A stretch of DNA of 36,605 bases from assembly GCA_015680685.1 (NCBI GenBank), contig MNCI01020785.1, positions 306,673 to 343,277 on the forward strand, read 5' to 3'. This document shows positions 21,381-33,330 of the stretch, piece after piece. The notes below the pieces were generated by a model that searched no databases, was not told the origin of the DNA, and saw only the letters and a program-made list of their open reading frames with translations. The stretch comes from Gnetum montanum. Lineage: Eukaryota; Streptophyta; Gnetopsida; Gnetales; Gnetaceae. A program made the position numbers and the translations under genes. Each line of letters begins with the position of its first letter. The first letter of the stretch is position 1.

Positions 21381-24300
21381 TTTATTTTTTTCATTATGGA
21401 GGTGGGGGTGGTATTTAAGGTGAGCCACAAACATGAGAAAAAAACCTTAAAACCAAAGCCTTAACATAGCCCAAAGTTGCAAGATGATACCCCAATCACC
21501 CGCAATAAGACAAAAGCTTATTACACCCCCCGAGATGAAAGCTAAAAACCAAAACAAGCAATTGAAAAGGGACACCCATTAAGAGAAAGTAATATTATTG
21601 GTAAAGCCTAGTTCTCGACATTGAAGTTGAACATTACTAGCAATAGAGAATTTCATACTATAGTCAAATTCAGTGTAGTTGGTGTTTTGAAACCAGGCAT
21701 CTAGATGACATTTCCAAATAAAGAAAATAATCTCAAATAAGATGATTTTCCAAGCCTTTCAAAGGTGTCTCTTAACATAATCATTTTGGAAGATACATGG
21801 AGGGAAACCGACAGACTGGGTAGGAATAAAAACCTGGAGAGAGTGACACCACTTCCAACTTTGTTGAGAGAATGAGTATTCCCAAAAAAAACATGCATAA
21901 AAGAGTCATCATCTTGACAAATGATGCATTTATGACAATCAACTCCTAAGAAGTGAAGCCTATGTCCAATGGGAAGACCTTGATGAATCAAGGACCAAAA
22001 AAGGAAATGATGCTTAAGTTGGGCCTTGGAAGTCCAAACACAATGAAAAATAGCTTCCCAATGATGATCCTCAAGATGCACACTACATCTTCTATTTAAA
22101 GTGGAAAGTTGGAATTCTTGTGCATGAAACCAAGATTTGGCTTTAGAAAGGTGCAAGGAACCAGAAGGGAACCATTAGGCCAAAACCAATCATCATACCA
22201 AGGAGTATTATTGTGCAACTTAGGAACACCAAAATTGGAAAGAACATGCTCAATGTGCTAGTAAATAAGAGTATCTTGTCTTTGAAACCCCCATTTAACT
22301 TTGGCATGTTGCCAAGAGAGGGTTGTAAAATCATTCCTAATAGAAAATAATTGAGCAACATGATGGATATTGTGATCAACAAAATGATTGGCTCTATGAG
22401 AAAATTCTTCATAAAGACAACCCAAACTCTTTTTGAAAATAGGAGACCACCAAATAGAGTGCATTGACAAAGAGTTCAAGCTTAACTAGGTAGGTTTCCA
22501 TTACAAAAGCCTTTAAGTTGACTCCAACACCGCCAAATTCACTTGAATAGGAAAGAACCTATAATCTTCTAGGAACCTCCACTAATGATCCAATTGCTCC
22601 CATGAGTGTTTTTCCATCTGTGGTGATTACCAAGACAAGAAATATTATGCCTAAAAAGGATCTTCCAAGCGTCATCTCCTTCTATATAGCGAGTGATCCA
22701 CTCGGAGGCCAAGAGAATACTTTGGTGCTCAATAGAGGGGAGGCCTAAGCCCCCATGTTCCTTGCTTAAAATGTAGATATCATAAGCAACTCAATGAAAA
22801 ACTTTGTGATTATCCCCCCATAAAAAATTCCTAAGAATTTTGTTGATGCTTTGAAAGAAAGATTTGGAAGGGGCCATGAAGAAAGAGTAGTACACGTGAG
22901 TGGAGCTTAAGATATGGTTAGCTACGATAAATCTAACTACAAGAGATAAGGGTTTAAAAGCCCATTTCAAAGTTTTATATTCCACTTTTTCCACCACATT
23001 ATTCCATAAGGTAGTGAGAGTAGAGAATAAAGCTATTGGAATACCCAAAAGGGTGAAAACATCTATAGGAGAAAGCCACTTGATGTTAAAATGATAAGTC
23101 TAAGTAGGCCTTGGAGAGAAGCTAGACCAAATAGCTTGCATTTTGTTCCAATTAATGTTAGCTCCTGAGGATCTACAATAGATGTCAATGCAATCCAAGG
23201 TAGTGTTAAAATCATTATGGTCCTCAAGCAAAGTGAGAAAAGTGTCATCTGCAAACTAGCTATAAATGAGTTCTTTTCCTTCTTGTGGAAGGGAGATACC
23301 TCTTAACCTCATAGAATCATTGTGAGTTCTAAGAACAACTCCAAGAGCATCAACAACAAGGATAAAAAGATAAGAAGCTAAAGGGCATCCCTATCATACT
23401 GACTTTTGAAGCTCAATATCCTTAGAGTAGGTTTCATTAATAAAAATAACTAAAGAGGCCTCTGATAAAACTAGATTGATGTGTCTATCAAAAATAGTAC
23501 CTAAGTTATGATGCGTAACTACACTTCTTGAAAAGGACCAATCAAGCATGTCATAAGCTTGTGCAAAATAGAGCTTAAGAAGAATGGCTTTTTGATTAGT
23601 GGAAGAAGCCCAATGCAAGCCCTCAATAGCAATAACGACATTGTCTAAGATATACCTACCTTGAACAAAACCTGTTTGCTCTTTGCTGATGAGATGAGGA
23701 AGAAAAGTTTTCAATTTATTGGCTATAGCTTTAGCAGCAATTTTATAGATAACATTTAAAAGAGTGATAGGGCGCCAGTTGCTAATGCACATACGATCTC
23801 CTAACTTAGGTAGAAACTTAATACTGGCATTGATCACTTTGCCAAAAGAACCTTTCCTAAGAACTTCGTTATACACACTATAGACAATATCTTGACGAGT
23901 TGGCCAGAATTTCTTGAAAAATTCTATAAGAAGACCATCCATACCAGGGGCTTTGCCATTGTGAAGTTGTTGAAGAGCCTTACCAAGATCCTATTTAGAA
24001 ATAAGAGTAGCATCACTAAAGATGGAACGATTAAAAAGAGTAATAACTCCTAAGCAAGTATTAACTGCAATAGGATCAATGTCTTCTTTACAAAAAGTCC
24101 TAAAGTAAAAATCAAAGAAAGCCTGTAATATGTCAATCTTGGAAGTGAAGATATTATCATCAACTTGAATAGCTAGGATTTTAAGGGATAGGTGTCTCCC
24201 TTTGAGGAGACAAAAAAATCTTTAGTAACCTAGTCACCCATATGGAGCCAAAAAAGACAGGCGGGAAGGTGAGCACCTCTAGTTTTATGGTGATCCATAA

Positions 24301-24850
24301 TACGCATGTTCTCCTTGGCAATTTGCAAACAATAGAATTGAGCCTCGGTAGCTTCACCTCTATTAATAGCATTTTGTAATAAGGAGATTTCCTTATGAAG
24401 TTTGGACTTATGAAAATTTAGTCGAGAAGCCACCAATTTACCCACATGTTTGGAAAATCGCTGAGGTGAGTACAAGCATTAGGCCACCAATCAATCCAAC
24501 CATCTTCTCCAAGGGGTCTAGGATGTAGATTCCATATTTGCATCAATAAAGAAAAAAGGGAGCTACTATGAAGAAAGGCAGCGTTAAAAATATAAAGGTC
24601 ATTGGAAGAGCGAGAGCACCCAGAAAGGGAAAGAGACCAGTGCATAGGATAATGATTAAACAAAATCTTAGTATAATCTACCTAAACAAGAGCATCGTTG
24701 GTGGTAGTAAATTGAATAGAAGCATTCGCAAATAGGTAGACCCAATCCAACCTAAAAGAAATGTAGGAGTTTCCATGTCTAGCATTGCTCCAAGTAAACC
24801 AATTCAGTCATTATTGATTATCACACAAAATACTCCTAGACATATAATCT
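21381..24850 (-). mobile_element. 5'-truncated LINE (plant L1-like), decayed
   Basis: Read on the minus strand, the 3' half of an endonuclease domain comes first (about 24830-24600: NWFTWSNARHGN, RLDW, FNHYPMHWSLSL). A linker follows (24475-24200, LLQNAINRGEATEAQ). The reverse transcriptase includes GKAPGMDG at about 23957-23934, WRPITLLNVIYKIAAK (about 23790-23740) and QTGFVQGRYILDN. Its first catalytic block reads LKLYFAQAYD where the family has Asp in place of Tyr. GCPLA follows, and an intact FADD box at 23255-23244. The thumb segment KWAFKPLSLVVRF...FLWGD is at 23048-22791. A zinc-knuckle-like zf-RVT domain is at 22156-21850. The 3' UTR ends in an A-rich tail, seen as TTTATTTTTTT at 21381-21391. 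ORF1 and the start of ORF2 are absent, as expected from 5' truncation. Several stops and frameshifts make it inactive. Confidence 0.85.
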
Positions 24851-26126
24851 AAGATCAAAAGATGAAGCCTTCAACATATTTAAGAACTTCTACAACCTCA
24901 TTCAAAATACAAAGAACATGTCTATTAAAACAGTTAGAACATACAAAGGTAGATTTACTAATAATGAATTTAAACATTTCTATACTAAACATAACATTTT
25001 TCATCAAATTACATGGATACATCCCTCAATTCAACAACATACTTGAAGACACCTTTTCAGCTCAACAACATACTTGAAGGAAAGAATTAAACTCTTGAAG
25101 GCACCTTGTCAGCTTAACTCAAGCTATGGCTTTCACCGAGCCATAGTACAATATAAAGTTTATTGCCTTCTGCTCTTTCCTTTCCTCTTTACCCTTACAA
25201 CAACTTATCAATTTCATTCTTTAATCCCTCAAAAATTGTTATAACCCAATCAAAATTTCTTCAAAAATCAAAATACATTACAAAGTTTCAAAATTTCTTC
25301 AAAAATCAAAATACATTACAAAGTTCATGTGCAAATGTTTTAAAGTGAGTTTCTATTTTTTATGTATCTTACAACAAAACAACCTTTTAATTATCAATAG
25401 GTTGATAGTTTTCAAGTCTATGTCAAACGTTTTCAGGTTCTCAGTTTTCAAGTCTATGTCATATCATGACTTTACCACAAGCCAAGCCATGTTCTTTGAG
25501 ACCATAACCCTTTCACAAGTTATGTTTTATGAGTTTTTTCATAACCACAACCCATGATCCCCTTGTCTCTAATTTTGCAACCACCATAACCCCTGGCGAA
25601 CTAGAAGGCAGACCATTTTTCGCTACTCTAGTATGACTAGTCACAATGGACTCCTTTGTTCTTCGCAATCCACTCATGGCTATTCTCAGGAAATTCACGT
25701 GGCTATTCTCTTATCAAACCAACTTACACCTTCCAGTATTTCTTTAAATTTTTAACCTATCATAGAAGTGTTTATCCCAAAATCCCGACAGCAGTGTTTA
25801 TCCCAAAATCCCAACGGCACAACGTTAACTACAGTAGAATACAAATCATGAAAACGTTAACTACTCTAGAATACAAATCACGAAACAGCAAGTTCCTGAG
25901 CATAGTTCATGCTACATCTAATTATTGTTGCACAGTTTGGGTCTCGTTGTATTCTCTCTCGGTTTTGAGTATCAGTTGGTTATGGTTTTGTAAATTTCTT
26001 AAATGTTTCTAAGAGAAATCCTGACAACAAAAATATTGGCTAGATTAATAAAAAAAATAGAAAGGGAAAGGGCAAGTCCACTCATCTGTGCTGTACAAAC
26101 CTGTCCTATTAGGACTTCTCTCACAA
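24851..26126. other. Intergenic region between LINE and the U-box gene
   Basis: I see no supported gene. Its main feature is a set of four short tandem duplications between 25251 and about 25885, annotated separately. The part nearest 26126 is probably 3' flank of the minus-strand gene. Confidence 0.5.
25251..25885. repeat. Four short direct tandem duplications
   Basis: (1) A 38-bp unit starts at 25251 and again at 25289, nearly perfect. (2) A 19-nt match AGTTTTCAAGTCTATGTCA at 25407 and 25443 (period 36). (3) AGTGTTTATCCCAAAATCCC at 25767 and 25793 (period 26). (4) ACGTTAACTAC plus GAATACAAATCA starting at about 25822 and 25854 (period 32). Confidence 0.75.
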
Positions 26127-26132
26127 TTTATT
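26127..26132 (-). terminator. Candidate polyadenylation signal of the U-box gene
   Basis: AATAAA on the minus strand, about 185 nt after the stop codon at 26316, within an AT-rich context. The cleavage site is not determined. Confidence 0.4.
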
Positions 26133-26315
26133 TCTCCTTTTAAATTTTTTACAGTAAAACCTAAACCATCCAGATGTTAGATTGATTTAGATCATTGTTA
26201 CAAGAGTTGTCAGATGTGTGCCCCAAAGCCATCCTGACTAACCAAAATTTTGGACCCCTACAACATTCCAAGTGCATGTACACGGCGGCAAAGAAATGTG
26301 TCCATCTGAAGAATA

Positions 26316-29300
26316 CTAACATTGATAAAATGCAAAGGTCTTGGACCTCCAAAATAGACTTAATGTTCGACCAAACTTCTTGGAACTATCCTTGTTGGTC
26401 TTTTTTTCTTTGACATTTTCATTGATCGTTTGCTGAGGTGCACATGCTGATGCCGATGATAACGCAGTGTTGTCTTGCTGCCTCTGCTCCCTGAAATGCT
26501 GCAGCAACTTCTGAGCTTTGTCTTTCCCTCTTGGACTACCTTTAACAGATAAGTCAACTAACGAGGGAATTACTCCCTCCCGTAGAACCAACTCTGTGTG
26601 CTCAAAACTGTTTGTACAAATCAACAATAAACAAGCTGCTGCTTGTTCCACTTCTCTAGGGGAACCTGTATCAAGGAGATTTGTGATTGATCCAATAGAT
26701 CCTTCGGTACAAGCAATAGCATTTCTACCTTCTTCAAGAGAAGCAAGATGGTAAATAAGTGTGAGGCACTTCTCTGATATTTCCCCCTGACAGCTAGGAT
26801 CAACAAGAAGATCAGATAACTTCTCAACGGCCCCTCCAGCAACCACGCATGGCCTATTTCCCTGAAATGTTGACAAATTGCATAGAGTATTCAGAGCATC
26901 TTGCCTACATTGGTATGATGGCGAGTCTAATAGTTCTATGAGATCAGGTATTGCTCCAGATGCACCAATGGCTGATTTGTTGCTCTCAACGATTGATAGA
27001 TTAAACAGAACTGCTACAGCTGATTCTGATGATTCAGAACCAAGGAGGTCAACTAGAAGAGGTAAGGCACCTGCAGCTACAATTGCTTCCGTGTTCCTGC
27101 AGATAGTAATTTGAAATAATAACCTGAGCCAAATTTCTCATAATAGGAAAAGAAATGTAGCTTTTATAAACTACGTGTATGATAACATAATACGATCTGC
27201 CAGAATTTCATACCTGTTATTATTCACTGCAATGTTAAATAATGCCAGGGAACAAATATCTTGAGCACGAACATCAGATGCATCAACAGCACTCCGTAAA
27301 AATTTAACGAGGGCTTCAATGAAGCCATTGGCCCCCATATGTGACCGTGCCTCATCATCATCTTTTGACAAAGATCTAATTTCTTCTACTGCTTTGCACT
27401 GGTCTTCAAATCGACACTTATGGAGGCTTTTAAGCAACTTTTCGTACCTTTTACAACGACCATCCTCTGTCGGACGTTCAACAGCATTGTTTGACCAGGA
27501 CAAATTTGTATCAACCATTTCGGTAAGAGATTCATTTCTTAAGAACATTGGTGAGTCACAATAGGAGCTGTTACCAAATGTACCAGTTGATAGTCGACTA
27601 GCATCATCCTCAAATACAAACATGGTTTGATTGTCTTCCAACGGAGCTACCTTTACCTCTTTCATTCGAATACCATCGATGCTTTTTACAGATCCTGAAT
27701 CTGTCAAATCCCAAGACGCGACATCAAGAGAAGACGGTGCTGGTGGATTTGGAAGACTTATATTGTGCCGTTCACACCAGCTTGTAATAAGACCTTTAAC
27801 ACAATAATTAGGAGTAACAGAAAGGTGATCTAATTTTTGTTGAGTTTTTGGACAAGTGTTATGACCCTCACTAAACCATTTTTCTATGCAAACCCGCTCA
27901 TAGGTTTGGCCAGATGAAATAATCACCGGATCCGACATCAACTGCAGTGAAATAGGACATCTGAACTCCTCTGGAGGAACTAAATTGTTTCCCGAACCCT
28001 TAGAATTGCTTTTTCCAGCAACATTTAAGGCATTAAGTCTTGACATTCGGTGCTCATAATGTCTTAGAATGCCATTTGCTTCAATTATCTTATTTCTCAT
28101 CATTGGCGAAGATGGACCAGAACCTGGAGAATCACAACCATCTGAATGCTCCTGTTTGAAAGACCTATCATACTTGCGGAGAAGTTGCAATAAACATATG
28201 ACAATAGTCTCTTTCTTCTTTTCATTATCAGACTGCGCCTTTTCAAGAAGCCTCTTTAGAGCTCTTTTTTCTGTCAAAACAGCCCGCGAAGATGTAATTC
28301 CTAGTTTGCAAGCCACTTGGTAGAAAGCATCCATCTCAGCTGAATCATTCCTGCTGTTAGAATCTCTATCCTGTTGCAGTAGTGCAATCACTTCATCCCC
28401 AATCTCCTTTTCTGATGGTTCAAGTGCAAATGTCATCCCCTCTAGGTCCTTAATAATATCATTTAACTGCAGACAAGCAAATATGTAACCATCTATCATT
28501 ACATAAAACATCATCAAGCTAAGAACTTCCTTAACATTACCTCTTTTGGCAAGCAAAAAGAACACCGCTACATACAAGTAAATACAAATGTGAAGAAAGT
28601 CATCCCAGTACACCTACACCATACCAGCATACCTATCATATAAATTAAGTAAAGAACGACAGAAATAAACGAAGGAAAAATCCCACCAACCTGTTTCCCT
28701 AACATAGGAGGTACCATAGACTCAACACGTCTCAAACCATGATCCAGTCCATTCTTAGCTTTCTCAAATTTTATCAAAATTGAACCTCCTGTGATGGCCT
28801 GCAGAAGTTTCCCAATGTAAGTCAAGGTTGAAATCCTTACTTATGCTTGCTAATACAGTTTCCTAATAAAATTCTTTTTAGATTATAATAATGCGCTGGA
28901 AACGCTGCCGTAAGTCTCATTCTTAATACGTTTCTTTTTAGACTATAATCATGCGCTGGAAAAGCTGCCGGAAGTCTCATTCCATTTAACAACATGACCA
29001 TTGCAATGACACAGTTCAATAGAGACAATGCAAAGAGGAGTTACCAAATATAATTTGCTGCAATCTGCACAATGTTGCAGAAGAGATTTAGCCTTCTCAA
29101 GTGTTATATGGACTGAACACAGAGCTTGTATGCCTGACTGACACCTAGGGCGTGCTGCTTCCAATGCAGGAAATATATGTATCAACTTATCTACAACTCT
29201 TGCTAGGTTTCTTGCCATTCTTCCATGTAGCTACAAAAAAATAAAATACAAATTAGTCAATTCATGGAATATCCCTTCCCTATCAAATGGTTTTTAACTC

Positions 29301-29557
29301 CTTATCTCCCATGAATAAAATTGGTAAACAAAAGGTTCACCATTTGCAGCAAAATGGAAAAGGTTTACAATGAACAATTAACAGATTGTGGGCTTGAAAG
29401 AAAATAATCTGCAGATAACAAATCCAAAAATACATTTCCACAGCAATAAACAATAAAAAAATTGTAAATGATCAACTTCAATATTTATCATGGATCTAGA
29501 AAGCAATACCTTTGCTGCGGACACGATATACTCCGTAGCACCATCCATGTTTTCCAT
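26316..29557 (-). CDS. PUB45-like: U-box/ARM-repeat E3 ubiquitin ligase, PUB6/PUB7/PUB45 type (five coding exons)
   Basis: Exons (minus strand): 29557-29510, 29230-29045, 28798-28691, 28466-27214, 27096-26316. All introns are GT-AG (279, 246, 224 and 117 bp). The sum is 2376 nt: 791 codons plus stop, a little longer than Arabidopsis relatives as I recall them. The N-terminal U-box-associated helical region (about residues 15-250) includes LEAARPRCQSGIQALCSVH and ALEPSEKEIGDEVIALLQQ. The U-box is at about 279-353 (PPEEFRCPISLQLMSDPVI, GQTYERVCIEKWF, NTCPKTQQKL), which recruits E2 enzymes. Armadillo repeats fill about 450-740 (DICSLALFNIAVNNN, SAVAVLFNLSIVESNK, CLTLIYHLASLEEG) and should bind substrate. 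A Ser/Lys/Gln-rich stretch follows, and the family's C-terminal SLFWRSKTFAFYQC. An alternative start is 9 nt downstream (29548). I see no internal stop. Reading through the last intron would add 14 codons and truncate the ARM array. Confidence 0.9.
28861..28980 (-). repeat. 60-bp tandem duplication inside an intron of the U-box gene
   Basis: 28861-28920 and 28921-28980 align without gaps with about eight differences in 60 positions. It lies wholly within the intron between coding exons 2 and 3 (29044-28799). It is old enough to have diverged and does not touch the splice sites. Confidence 0.85.
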
Positions 29558-29602
29558 ACATTTGACAACATTCAGTGAGCAACTGAAGCTAGAAAAAAAA
29601 TC
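29558..29602 (-). other. 5' UTR part of the first coding exon
   Basis: The coding start is preceded by 45 nt of exon, bounded by an acceptor TTTTCATGCAG on the minus strand (AG at 29604-29603). This implies at least one upstream non-coding exon and a 5' UTR intron. The frame has no stop upstream within this exon, so the start rests on family alignment. Confidence 0.5.
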
Positions 29603-31730
29603 CTGCATGAAAACAATTTTAGGAGTTAGCATTATTGCGAGTAAATGAAGCATGTAAAACAGAAATAAAGATCAGAATATGACAGGGTTGATAATGCAAA
29701 CAATTAAGTACAGGATGGTAAGATACCATTCTCCTACCATAGCCTTTGTCCCGAGAATTAAAACATATCTAGGAAAGTCGATAATATGATATCAAATGCA
29801 AAACGAAAAGGTTAAATCAAGCCCTATATACACTTTGAAATTGTAACTTTATTTTTCGATATTATTTGCAAAACAAGAAGCTTGGTTCAGAAGCAATACT
29901 TAAGGATTCTTAAATCTTTGACAAAATCTGGCAATTTCAAATACATAAAAACATTTCATGCTTTATTCCTCTAACTTGCGGATCCAACAACTACTGATGT
30001 TTAAGCACGAAGGGGAATCCATGTAAGCAAAACCGATGTATCTAGCAAATCACCAATGCCAAGGAGATGTTTAAGCAGGCGCACCACATCGGTGTTGAGC
30101 ATTCCGATTCGAAAGGGCATCTAATCGTCGTTATTATGAACAAAATACAGAATCTGCCAAGACGATTGCGTTTGCCTGTACCCTTGAACCATCCTCGTAA
30201 ATGCTGTAATCAACCCTAGGGTTTCTGAACGCAATGAAAACACAAGGAAACAAAAAGCACATAAACTAAAAGCTCACAGTTTACGATTTGCCCTCCTGCT
30301 CTCAGCAGCGCTCAAAATTAGGACCAAACTGAAATACTCCGCAGATCAGTCTGATAGAGTAGAAAATCCGCATTCGGCAAAAGACAGCGATAACACCAAT
30401 GAAAAAGCAAAACAAACTTCAGGGGAAGAAAATGAAAGACAAAATCCGGCCAAACCAAAACTTTTCCAGGGGCGACAAATCGCAACAAAAGGCAAGCAGA
30501 TCTTCATTCGTGTCAGAGGCAAGCCGAAATCCTTAGCAGTTAATCAAAAATCTACGAAAGAAAAAATAGTGCACGCACTTGTACGGCGGAAGAACAAGGG
30601 CTACGGAAGTGCCGGATATTTAAGGAGGGCAATCCAAGGGGGCTTCATCTTGATCTTCCTCTCCATTTTCATCTTCTTCAAGGTGCCGCCAAGAACACGC
30701 AAGAGCAGCAACAGCAACGGCGAAATAAAATCAAAAAACAAACAACGAACGTAGCAAAAGAAATGTTGTTGATGTTATGGTTTCGAGCCCCTGCCGATGC
30801 AGACGATGCGCTTAAGAAAATGCACGCCACGCCGAAGTGCCATCACACATATTCTTCCGCTGTTGCTGCTGCTGCATTACAATAATATGTCGCTCCACAA
30901 ACACGGGACGGGATGGAGCAGAAAATGCAGAAGCAACAACCACCACCGCAACACCAGCAGAAGCAACAACAATGGCAGCAACGGCAACCGTAACAGCAAC
31001 TGCACAAGAAATTACTTCATAATAATAATAATAACGGGCATCACCTCCACACAAAAATTTCACCTCTTTTCTGCTACGAAAACGGAATCATAGGAGGGCA
31101 TGTGCGAATGCTGTTACCTATTTGCAGAACCCCGACCTGGATATGTCGCCGTGGAATGGCAGTCAAATCCGCAGCTGAAGCAATGGCGTTATTAGTCAAA
31201 ATATTAAAATCGAGGATAATAATGGGCGATCCACCGACAGGCGAAACCGGGAACGAAATGGAAAATGATGACGATACTATTTAAGAAAAAAACATACGAT
31301 GATGATGACGACGGAGCAAAATCGATGCTTGGTTGGGCATCGGCCAGCGTCAAGGGTAAGACTAGAGAAAAGAAAAGGGTACGAGATCAACTTTGAAAAA
31401 TAGGCACGTGACGGGTCATGGGATTGGAGGGTGGCTTATTGTCTGTTACTGAAGGCGCGCTGCGCTACCGTCTTGATTTTATAGCTTATCATGTATCATG
31501 TGCCATGCGTGATGGATGAGAGCAATCATGGATCGCCTTTTAGCTTACATAAGTTGAATTGGGGTGTTGGAATTCAAAAGAATTACAATAACCACATTTT
31601 AAAATACATGGTTGATGTGATACTTCACAGGAATCTGCAACCTTTTACTTAAAAATACAATAAATTTACTATTTAGTTTATCTATTATTTATATTTAGGT
31701 TATAGGTTCAATTCTACTGGGTAGCACTAT
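29603..31730 (-). promoter_or_regulatory. 5' UTR intron(s), leader and promoter region of the U-box gene
   Basis: No protein gene is supported here. The region from about 30080 to 31480 is richer in GC than its surroundings. A CAA/CAG/ACC-rich low-complexity stretch lies at about 30920-31010, an (AAT)n run at 31020-31034 and GATGATGAC repeats at about 31297-31315. Two TATA-like minus-strand sites could set the start: CTATAAAATC at about 31484-31475 (canonical looking) and CTTAAATATCC near 30630-30615. The leader exon borders cannot be fixed by eye. Confidence 0.4.
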
Positions 31731-33330
31731 GTCAAAGTTATATAAATCCTGGGAGGTACCTATGTTTCACTTATTTTGGGTTCCAACATCCCCACCTCCC
31801 CCCTCTTTCTATTTATATTCACGTTATGATTTCAAGCTAGCCACCTATCACCAACATTTAGGTTGTGATTTACTTAGAGCATGCAACTAAGTCAAAATTA
31901 TATAAATCTTGGGAGGTACCTATGTTTCACTTATTTTGGGTTCCAACATCCCCACCTCCCCCCTCTTTCCATTTATATTCACGTTATGATTTCAAGCTAG
32001 CCACCTATCACCAACATTTAGGTTGTGATTTACTTAGAGCATGCAACTAAGTCAAAGTTATATAAATCTTGGGAGGTACCTATGTTTCACTTATTTTGGG
32101 TTCCAACATCCCCACCTCCCCCCTCTTTCTATTTATATTCACGTTATGATTTCAAGCTAGCCACCTATCACCAACATTTAGGTTGTGATTTACTTAGAGC
32201 ATGCAACTAAGTCAAAGTTATATAAATCTTGGGAGGTACCTATGTTTCACTTATTTTGGGTTCCAACATCCCCACCTCCCCCCTCTTTCTATTTATATTC
32301 ACGTTATGATTTCAAGCTAGCCACCTATCACCAACATTTAGGTTGTGATTTACTTAGAGCATGCAACTAAGTCAAAGTTATATAAATCTTGGGAGGTACC
32401 TATGTTTCACTTATTTTGGGTTCCAACATCCCCACCTCCCCCCTCTTTCTATTTATATTCACGTTATGATTTCAAGCTAGCCACCTATCACCAACATTTA
32501 GGTTGTGATTTACTTAGAGCATGCAACTAAGTCAAAGTTATATAAATCTTGGGAGGTACCTATGTTTCACTTATTTTGGGTTCCAACATCCCCACCTCCC
32601 CCCTCTTTCTATTTATATTCACGTTATGATTTCAAGCTAGCCACCTATCACCAACATTTAGGTTGTGATTTACTTAGAGCATGCAACTAAGTCAAAGTTA
32701 TATAAATCTTGGGAGGTACCTATGTTTCACTTATTTTGGGTTCCAACATCCCCACCTCCCCCCTCTTTCTATTTATATTCACGTTATGATTTCAAGCTAG
32801 CCACCTATCACCAACATTTAGGTTGTGATTTACTTAGAGCATGCAACTAAGTCAAAGTTATATAAATCTTGGGAGGTACCTATGTTTCACTTATTTTGGG
32901 TTCCAACATCCCCACCTCCCCCCTCTTTCTATTTATATTCACGTTATGATTTCAAGCTAGCCACCTATCACCAACATTTAGGTTGTGATTTACTTAGAGC
33001 ATGCAACTAAGTCAAAGTTATATAAATCTTGGGAGGTACCTATGTTTCACTTATTTTGGGTTCCAACATCCCCACCTCCCCCCTCTTTCTATTTATATTC
33101 ACGTTATGATTTCAAGCTAGCCACCTATCACCAACATTTAGGTTGTGATTTACTTAGAGCATGCAACTAAGTCAAAGTTATATAAATCTTGGGAGGTACC
33201 TATGTTTCACTTATTTTGGGTTCCAACATCCCCACCTCCCCCCTCTTTCTATTTATATTCACGTTATGATTTCAAGCTAGCCACCTATCACCAACATTTA
33301 GGTTGTGATTTACTTAGAACATGCAACTTG
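31731..33330 (+). repeat. Ten-copy tandem array of a 160-bp unit
   Basis: Units start at 31731, 31891, 32051, 32211, 32371, 32531, 32691, 32851, 33011 and 33171, each beginning GTCAAAGTTATATAAAT. Units 3 to 9 look identical. Unit 1 has one change (CCTGGG for CTTGGG), unit 2 has two (GTCAAAATTA; TTCCATTT) and the last has TTAGAAC for TTAGAGC. A diverged partial copy appears just before it (about 31690-31730). Each unit carries a GGTACC site and a C-rich block CCCACCTCCCCCC. The 160-bp period is not a multiple of three, so the 61-codon frame repeated in each copy does not continue and is not taken as a gene. Confidence 0.95.

Noticed and set aside
22143-22412. Hydrophobic minus-strand frame suggesting a membrane protein
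   Set aside because: It is the alternate frame of LINE sequence. The overlapping frame starting at 22479 reads as the typical region between reverse transcriptase and the zinc-knuckle domain.
27319-28323. Plus-strand frames over the U-box gene exons
   Set aside because: They lie antisense to exons with clear U-box and ARM motifs.
30569-31284. Small genes on either strand in the GC/CAG-rich region (for example 30797-31093 plus, 30812-31063 minus)
   Set aside because: Frames overlap on both strands, are driven by trinucleotide repeats and show no domain. The region fits a leader or promoter better.
31731-33330. Possible CRISPR array
   Set aside because: The whole 160-bp unit is repeated with no unique spacers, in a plant nuclear context.
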